This document shows positions 31,482 through 35,487 of a stretch of DNA of 35,487 nt, piece by piece. The stretch is from Candidatus Eisenbacteria bacterium. GTDB lineage: Bacteria > Eisenbacteria > RBG-16-71-46. Both the position numbers and the translations under genes were made by a program. The notes beneath the pieces are model-generated. The model saw only the letters and a list, made by a program, of their open reading frames with translations, did no database searches and had not been told where the DNA came from. The stretch covers positions 1 to 35,487 of the forward strand of contig DASTBI010000088.1 in assembly GCA_035712145.1 (NCBI GenBank). Reading direction: 5' to 3'. Each line of letters opens with the position of its first letter. Positions within the stretch are counted from its first letter, which is position 1.

Positions 31482-32291
31482 TCATCCGTACTGGAGCCCG
31501 CCCCGCACGCTGAGCGCAAGCGAGATCACGAGCGCCAGCAACGCGATCGTTCCGAGCGCGCGCATGGACCATCCCGGCGTCGGGCCGCCGAGCCCCGGGC
31601 GGAGCGGGAACACAGCTCCAAGCAGTACACCCGCCACGAGCCCTGCGGCGTGCGCGGCGTTGTCGGTGGCGTTGCGGGTGAAGCCGGCCGAGAAGCTCTG
31701 CCCGATCAGGAACAGCAGCGCCGCGCCCATGGCACGCGCGCGGCCTACCGCGAGCCGCCGCCGCACCCGCCAGGCGCTCGCGAGCAGGGCTCCGCCGAGC
31801 GCGAAGATCGCTCCCGAGGCGCCGACGCTGATGCTGAGTCCGACCGGGTGCTGCGCTCCGCGCCAGGCGAGGCTCGCGAGCGAGGCGATGGCACCGCCGG
31901 CGGCGTAGATCACCGCGAAGCCCGGCCGCGTGTACATGCCCTCCACCACGGGTCCAAAGATGATCATGCTGAGGGCGTTGAAGAACACGTGCGCGATCCC
32001 GGCATGGAGGAAGGTCGAGGCGAGCAGGCGCCAGGCCGTGTCGAGCGGGGCGAGGTTCGGGGCGCTGGCGCCCCAGGCGAAGAGCGCATCGGTATTCCCG
32101 ATCTCGCGCCGGAACGCGAGTACCCCGAACACCAGCGCCCACGAGAGCAGAAGCAGCAGCGTGCCCCAGGGCGCGACATCGCCGATCAGCGACGCGAGGT
32201 CAGCGGGCGGCGGTTCGTCCGGGTCGGGCGGGATGAAGTCGGGCTCGAGGGCTTCGAGGTCGGTCGGCTCGGGCTGGCGCGGATCGCTCAT
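31482..32291 (-). CDS. Rhomboid-family intramembrane serine protease
   Basis: 269 residues. An acidic, Pro-rich cytoplasmic N-terminus (1-38) is followed by six or seven membrane helices. Family residues are in place: H96, H101 and N105 in FLHAGIAHVFFNALSM, the catalytic serine S159 in GASGA, and the catalytic histidine H214 in NAAHAAG. Rhomboids cut membrane proteins within or near their helices. The natural substrate is unknown. An accessory role in processing exported proteins bearing C-terminal anchors is possible, but nothing here shows it. It starts about 95 bases after the end of the large LamG gene on the same strand. Confidence 0.9.
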   Translation of the reverse strand: MSDPRQPEPTDLEALEPDFIPPDPDEPPPADLASLIGDVAPWGTLLLLLSWALVFGVLAFRREIGNTDALFAWGASAPNLAPLDTAWRLLASTFLHAGIAHVFFNALSMIIFGPVVEGMYTRPGFAVIYAAGGAIASLASLAWRGAQHPVGLSISVGASGAIFALGGALLASAWRVRRRLAVGRARAMGAALLFLIGQSFSAGFTRNATDNAAHAAGLVAGVLLGAVFPLRPGLGGPTPGWSMRALGTIALLALVISLALSVRGGLQYG

Positions 32292-32385
32292 CGCGCCCGC
32301 ATCGTACCGGGTCGGCGCCAGGCGCGGGCGGCTGGCTCGGCCGCCCGCACGATGGTCACTCGATCCGCACCACCCGCACGATCCG

Positions 32386-35340
32386 TTACCTCAGGCTTGC
32401 GATCCGCCTGGTGAAGCTCCCTTGCGCTGTCGTGAGCCGAACGAAGTAGATCCCGGCCGCCGTCGAGCGGCCGTCGCCGTCTCGTCCATCCCACCTGACT
32501 GGGTGGACACCGGCCTCCCAGCGACCACTCGCCAGCGTGCGGACCTTCCGCCCGTCCACGCCGTAGACGGCGAGCGACACCTGCCCGGCTTGGGCCAGGC
32601 GGAAGGAAATCGTGGTCGAGCTCTCGAAGGGGTTGGGGTAGGCCCCCGCCAGCATGGTGCTGGTCGCACGCGGAGTCCCCACGCCCACCACCCCGCTGGC
32701 GAGCGCCTGGATCGCGCCCGCGCTCAGCGCCCGGTCGTAGATCCGCACTTCGTCGAGAGCTCCCTGGAAGAGCCGGCCGGTGTTGCCGTCGCTCTGGGCG
32801 CCGATCCCGAGCGGCTCGTCGTTGGCCGAGATCGTGAACGTGCTGGCGAGCGATCCATCGAGCGCGCCGTTCACGTAGAGCCGGATGACGCTCCCGTCGT
32901 AGGTCGCCGCCAGGTGCATCCACGTGTCGCCGGTGGTCGGGTACGAGGTGGCGCCGTTGACGCGATAGGTGTCGGAAGCGTTGAAGCGGACAAACGGCTT
33001 GCCGGTGCTCGACAGGTTCAGCTCGTATCCCGGAATGATCGTGCCCACGAAACTGGCCTTGGCGACCACGTTCGCGGTGCCGAGCTTGGAGGGCTTGATC
33101 CACGCCGACAGCGTGATCTGGCTGGCGAGATCGAGGAGCGGGTCGTCGGGCACCAGGGCGTATTGAGTTGTTCCATCGAGCGCCAGGGCGAGCCCCATCG
33201 TGCCCGCCACCCAGCCGGGCGCGCCCGTCAGATTCCCATCCAGGCCGTTGCCGGCGGCGTCGACGATGGTTCCGCCGCTTCCTTCGTTCAGCGGCCAGCG
33301 CGCCACCAGGCCTTCGTTCGGATCGACGGACACGAAGGTGGCGTGGATGGTGTGCGTCGCCTGCACGTTGGTGAAGGTGTAGTTGGTGACCGGCCCCACC
33401 GAGCCGCCGTCGACCAGCACGTCGGCGACGCCGTAGCCGGCATTGGGCGTGATCGTGAACCCTTGGTTGGCGCCCTGCTGGACGATCACCGCGCCGCTCG
33501 GCGTGATCGTGCCGTTGGCTCCCGCCGACGCCGTGATGGTGTAGGTCGCGACGCTGGCCAGCGCGGCGATCTCCTCCGCGCTGAGCGCGCGGTCGTAGAG
33601 CCGGGCCTCGTCCAACGCGCCCTGGAACCAGCGGCTCGCGGTTCCGGTGGCGTTCACCTGGGCGCCGATGGCGAGCGGCAAGGTGTTCGATGCGATGGTG
33701 ATCGCCGCAGGCAGCGAGCTCTCGAGCACGCCGTTGACGTAGAGCTTGATCGTGGCGCCGTCGTAGGTGGCGGCCACGTGGATCCAGGTGCCGATGAGCC
33801 CGTTGTACTGGGTGGTCGAGTTGACCCGGTACGTGTCGCCCGAGGTCTGCTGGTTGAAGCGAACGAACATCCGCTGCGAGCTGGGGAGCGCCCCGCTGGT
33901 GGAAAGGCACAGCTCGTAGCCGTTGACCGATCCGTTGACCGATTTGCTGATCAGGTTCTGGGTCGCGACGACGCCGGGCCTGATCCAGGCCGCCATCGTC
34001 ACCGCGTTCGCGGTGGTGATCGTCGCCAGGCTAGCGTTGTGCGCCACCGACGCGTACTGAGTGGTCCCGTTCAGGGCGATCGCCTGCCCGTGGGTGCCGG
34101 TGACGTAGGTGGGCGTTCCGAATGCCGTCGCATGGTTGGCGTTGCCCGAGGCGTCGTTGACGTTCCCTTCCATCTTCCACCAACCGACTGGGCCCGTCTG
34201 ACCCACTCCGCCCGAGCGGAGCACACCCTGCACCTGAGTCCCGGTCCCGGCCACGATCACCACGGAACCGTTCACGTTCGCCTTCATGCTCATCGCGTCG
34301 TTGAGGCCCCCCGGCATGAGCTGCACGCTGGAGCCGAACGCGATCGTCGAGGTGGAGGACTCCTTGTAGAGGATGTTGCCCGAGCCCTCGACGCTCGTGT
34401 AGAGCACGGTCACCGTCTCGGCGTTCTCGTCGAGCAGCACGATCCCGCGCGTGCCCGACTGGTCGACCTCGTAGAGGTTGTCCCAGGTCCCCGCCGGCCG
34501 CCGCACCAGCAGCGCGATCTTGGGAAACCCGGCGGTGTCATAGCTGGTCTTGACCGCGGCGTAGAGCGTTCCATCCGAAGCGACCGCCACGTGGAGATGG
34601 TCGTCGGCCATCCCCAGACCCACGTCGAGCGCGGACTGCGACGCCGGCAGCTCGTCCGCGGTCCAGGTGGCGGGATCGGTTCCGTCGGCGTGGGTCCGGA
34701 ACCCGAAGCGCTGCGTGCTCTGGTTCGACCACAGCACCCCGATCTTGCCGTCGGGGAAGGCGGTGACCACCGCGATGTCGTCGTTCGGGATGCCGGTCGC
34801 CAGCGTGACTGGCGCGCTCCAGCTCGAGTAAGGCGCGTCGCTGTAGTAGACGACGATCTGGTCCGTCCCGGCCGCGCGATCGGTGGCGAGCCACATCCGT
34901 CCCTGCGAATCCACGTCGATGGTGGCCGTCTCCGTCCCGCTGTCGAGCGCGATCGGGGCGTTCGCGGGTCGCGTGGTCCACGCCTGATAGGTCTGCGTCG
35001 CCGGCACGTACTCGATCGAGGCCAGTTCGGTGGTCGCGCTGGTGAAGAGCAGCACGTGAGCGACCGCGCCCATCGACTTCACGTCCGCGTGGACGCCCGT
35101 CGAGTTGGAGAGCTTGAGCACGCTGGTCCAGGTGGTGCCGTCGAGCCGCCACACCCAGGTACCCGAGCTGTTCGGGAACACGCACCACCAGCGCCCGTCG
35201 TGCGTCCACACCTTCGACTGGGGCTTCTCACCGGTGTTGGCGGTGACCGTCAGCGCTGTGAGCGATGTGTGAACGGGCGGCAACGCAGCGGCCGGAGCCA
35301 CGGCGAGGAGCCCGAGGAGGGAAGCGAGAATCCAGCGCAC
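32386..35340 (-). CDS. Large secreted protein: N-terminal repeat region, two LamG domains, FlgD-Ig-like C-terminus
   Basis: 984 residues from a GTG at 35340, chosen because AGGAGGT lies six bases upstream; the frame stays open to 35454. A Sec signal peptide ([17 protein letters not shown]) is followed by a 350-residue beta-rich region with W/D/G repeats resembling a propeller. A first LamG/concanavalin-like domain (about 383-595) follows, then an InlB-B-like repeat (about 597-672: [16 protein letters not shown]). A second LamG domain (about 677-880) precedes a C-terminal domain (about 900-984) with [15 protein letters not shown] and AAGIYFVRL. This last is the FlgD-Ig-like / type IX-like sorting domain widespread in FCB bacteria. 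The two LamG domains are duplicates ([13 protein letters not shown] versus [13 protein letters not shown]; both end in YDRALSA). Likely a surface or extracellular carbohydrate-binding protein; no catalytic residues are evident. Confidence 0.85.
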   Translation of the reverse strand: MRWILASLLGLLAVAPAAALPPVHTSLTALTVTANTGEKPQSKVWTHDGRWWCVFPNSSGTWVWRLDGTTWTSVLKLSNSTGVHADVKSMGAVAHVLLFTSATTELASIEYVPATQTYQAWTTRPANAPIALDSGTETATIDVDSQGRMWLATDRAAGTDQIVVYYSDAPYSSWSAPVTLATGIPNDDIAVVTAFPDGKIGVLWSNQSTQRFGFRTHADGTDPATWTADELPASQSALDVGLGMADDHLHVAVASDGTLYAAVKTSYDTAGFPKIALLVRRPAGTWDNLYEVDQSGTRGIVLLDENAETVTVLYTSVEGSGNILYKESSTSTIAFGSSVQLMPGGLNDAMSMKANVNGSVVIVAGTGTQVQGVLRSGGVGQTGPVGWWKMEGNVNDASGNANHATAFGTPTYVTGTHGQAIALNGTTQYASVAHNASLATITTANAVTMAAWIRPGVVATQNLISKSVNGSVNGYELCLSTSGALPSSQRMFVRFNQQTSGDTYRVNSTTQYNGLIGTWIHVAATYDGATIKLYVNGVLESSLPAAITIASNTLPLAIGAQVNATGTASRWFQGALDEARLYDRALSAEEIAALASVATYTITASAGANGTITPSGAVIVQQGANQGFTITPNAGYGVADVLVDGGSVGPVTNYTFTNVQATHTIHATFVSVDPNEGLVARWPLNEGSGGTIVDAAGNGLDGNLTGAPGWVAGTMGLALALDGTTQYALVPDDPLLDLASQITLSAWIKPSKLGTANVVAKASFVGTIIPGYELNLSSTGKPFVRFNASDTYRVNGATSYPTTGDTWMHLAATYDGSVIRLYVNGALDGSLASTFTISANDEPLGIGAQSDGNTGRLFQGALDEVRIYDRALSAGAIQALASGVVGVGTPRATSTMLAGAYPNPFESSTTISFRLAQAGQVSLAVYGVDGRKVRTLASGRWEAGVHPVRWDGRDGDGRSTAAGIYFVRLTTAQGSFTRRIASLR

Positions 35341-35487
35341 GGGATGACCTCCTGCGGGGGAGATAAGGGCGACGCGGATTGCAGCAGCGTCCATGCTGGG
35401 ACGGCGCTCACTCAGGGGCCCGCGAGATCGGGGGACGATCGCGGGAATGCGCACGGGCCTTGCGAGAAGGCCTCGAGGATATCACCC

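Noticed and set aside
32288-33910. A 540-codon minus-strand frame inside the LamG gene
   Set aside because: It is out of frame with a gene carrying two clear LamG domains and a sorting domain. Its composition is Arg/His/Gly-rich noise.
1-35487. tRNA or rRNA genes, CRISPR arrays, insertion sequences, prophage or virus-like elements
   Set aside because: I saw no tRNA-like cloverleaf, spaced direct repeats, transposase motif, or capsid- or integrase-like protein in the window.

Overview
The window is a GC-rich bacterial segment devoted almost entirely to electron transport. It encodes 90 canonical CXXCH haem c motifs in nine proteins, plus one CX4CH motif. No rRNA or universal marker gene is present, so taxonomy is tentative. 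Outer-membrane features (porin-like barrel, lipoprotein cytochromes), a complete Rnf complex, and a secreted protein ending in a FlgD-Ig-like 'YPNPF...GIYFVRL' sorting domain suggest an uncultured diderm from the FCB/Eisenbacteria or deltaproteobacterial sphere. It was probably anaerobic or facultative and respired metals or other extracellular acceptors.

Layout: (1) Positions 1-3700, minus strand: an outer-membrane porin-cytochrome conduit (MtrA/DmsE-like cytochrome, MtrB-like barrel, hexahaem lipoprotein), then the start of a fourth secreted protein cut by the window edge. (2) Positions 4253-12152, plus strand: a Rieske protein, a fused cytochrome b, a nonahaem cytochrome and an 18-haem NapC-type cytochrome; then, behind a sigma-54-like promoter, an octahaem cytochrome, a 4x[4Fe-4S] protein and NrfD. 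(3) Positions 12354-17092, minus strand: a small ferredoxin, an OFOR gamma-delta fusion carrying a one-base frameshift, a pentahaem cytochrome and a 19-haem c/cytochrome b fusion. (4) Positions 17259-28824, plus strand: ApbE, RnfCDGEAB, 2-oxoacid:ferredoxin oxidoreductase KorAB and a 13-haem c/cytochrome b fusion. (5) Positions 28903-35487: a decayed tryptophanase remnant, an unknown anchored protein, a dihaem cytochrome lipoprotein, a rhomboid protease and a large two-LamG secreted protein.

Proposed working (inference): KorAB exchanges electrons between 2-oxoacids and ferredoxin. Rnf couples ferredoxin to NAD and perhaps to periplasmic haems. The two c/b fusions, the Rieske/b module and the NrfCD module exchange electrons with the quinone pool. 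The multihaem proteins carry electrons across the periplasm to the porin-cytochrome conduit. The opposite direction, with outside electrons driving ferredoxin-dependent CO2 fixation, is equally compatible with the gene content.

Three alterations stand out. The cytochrome b lacks both histidines that would hold the n-side haem. RnfE lacks one of its two conserved cysteines for the intramembrane iron-sulfur cluster. RnfA carries an extra N-terminal membrane helix and Ig-like domain.
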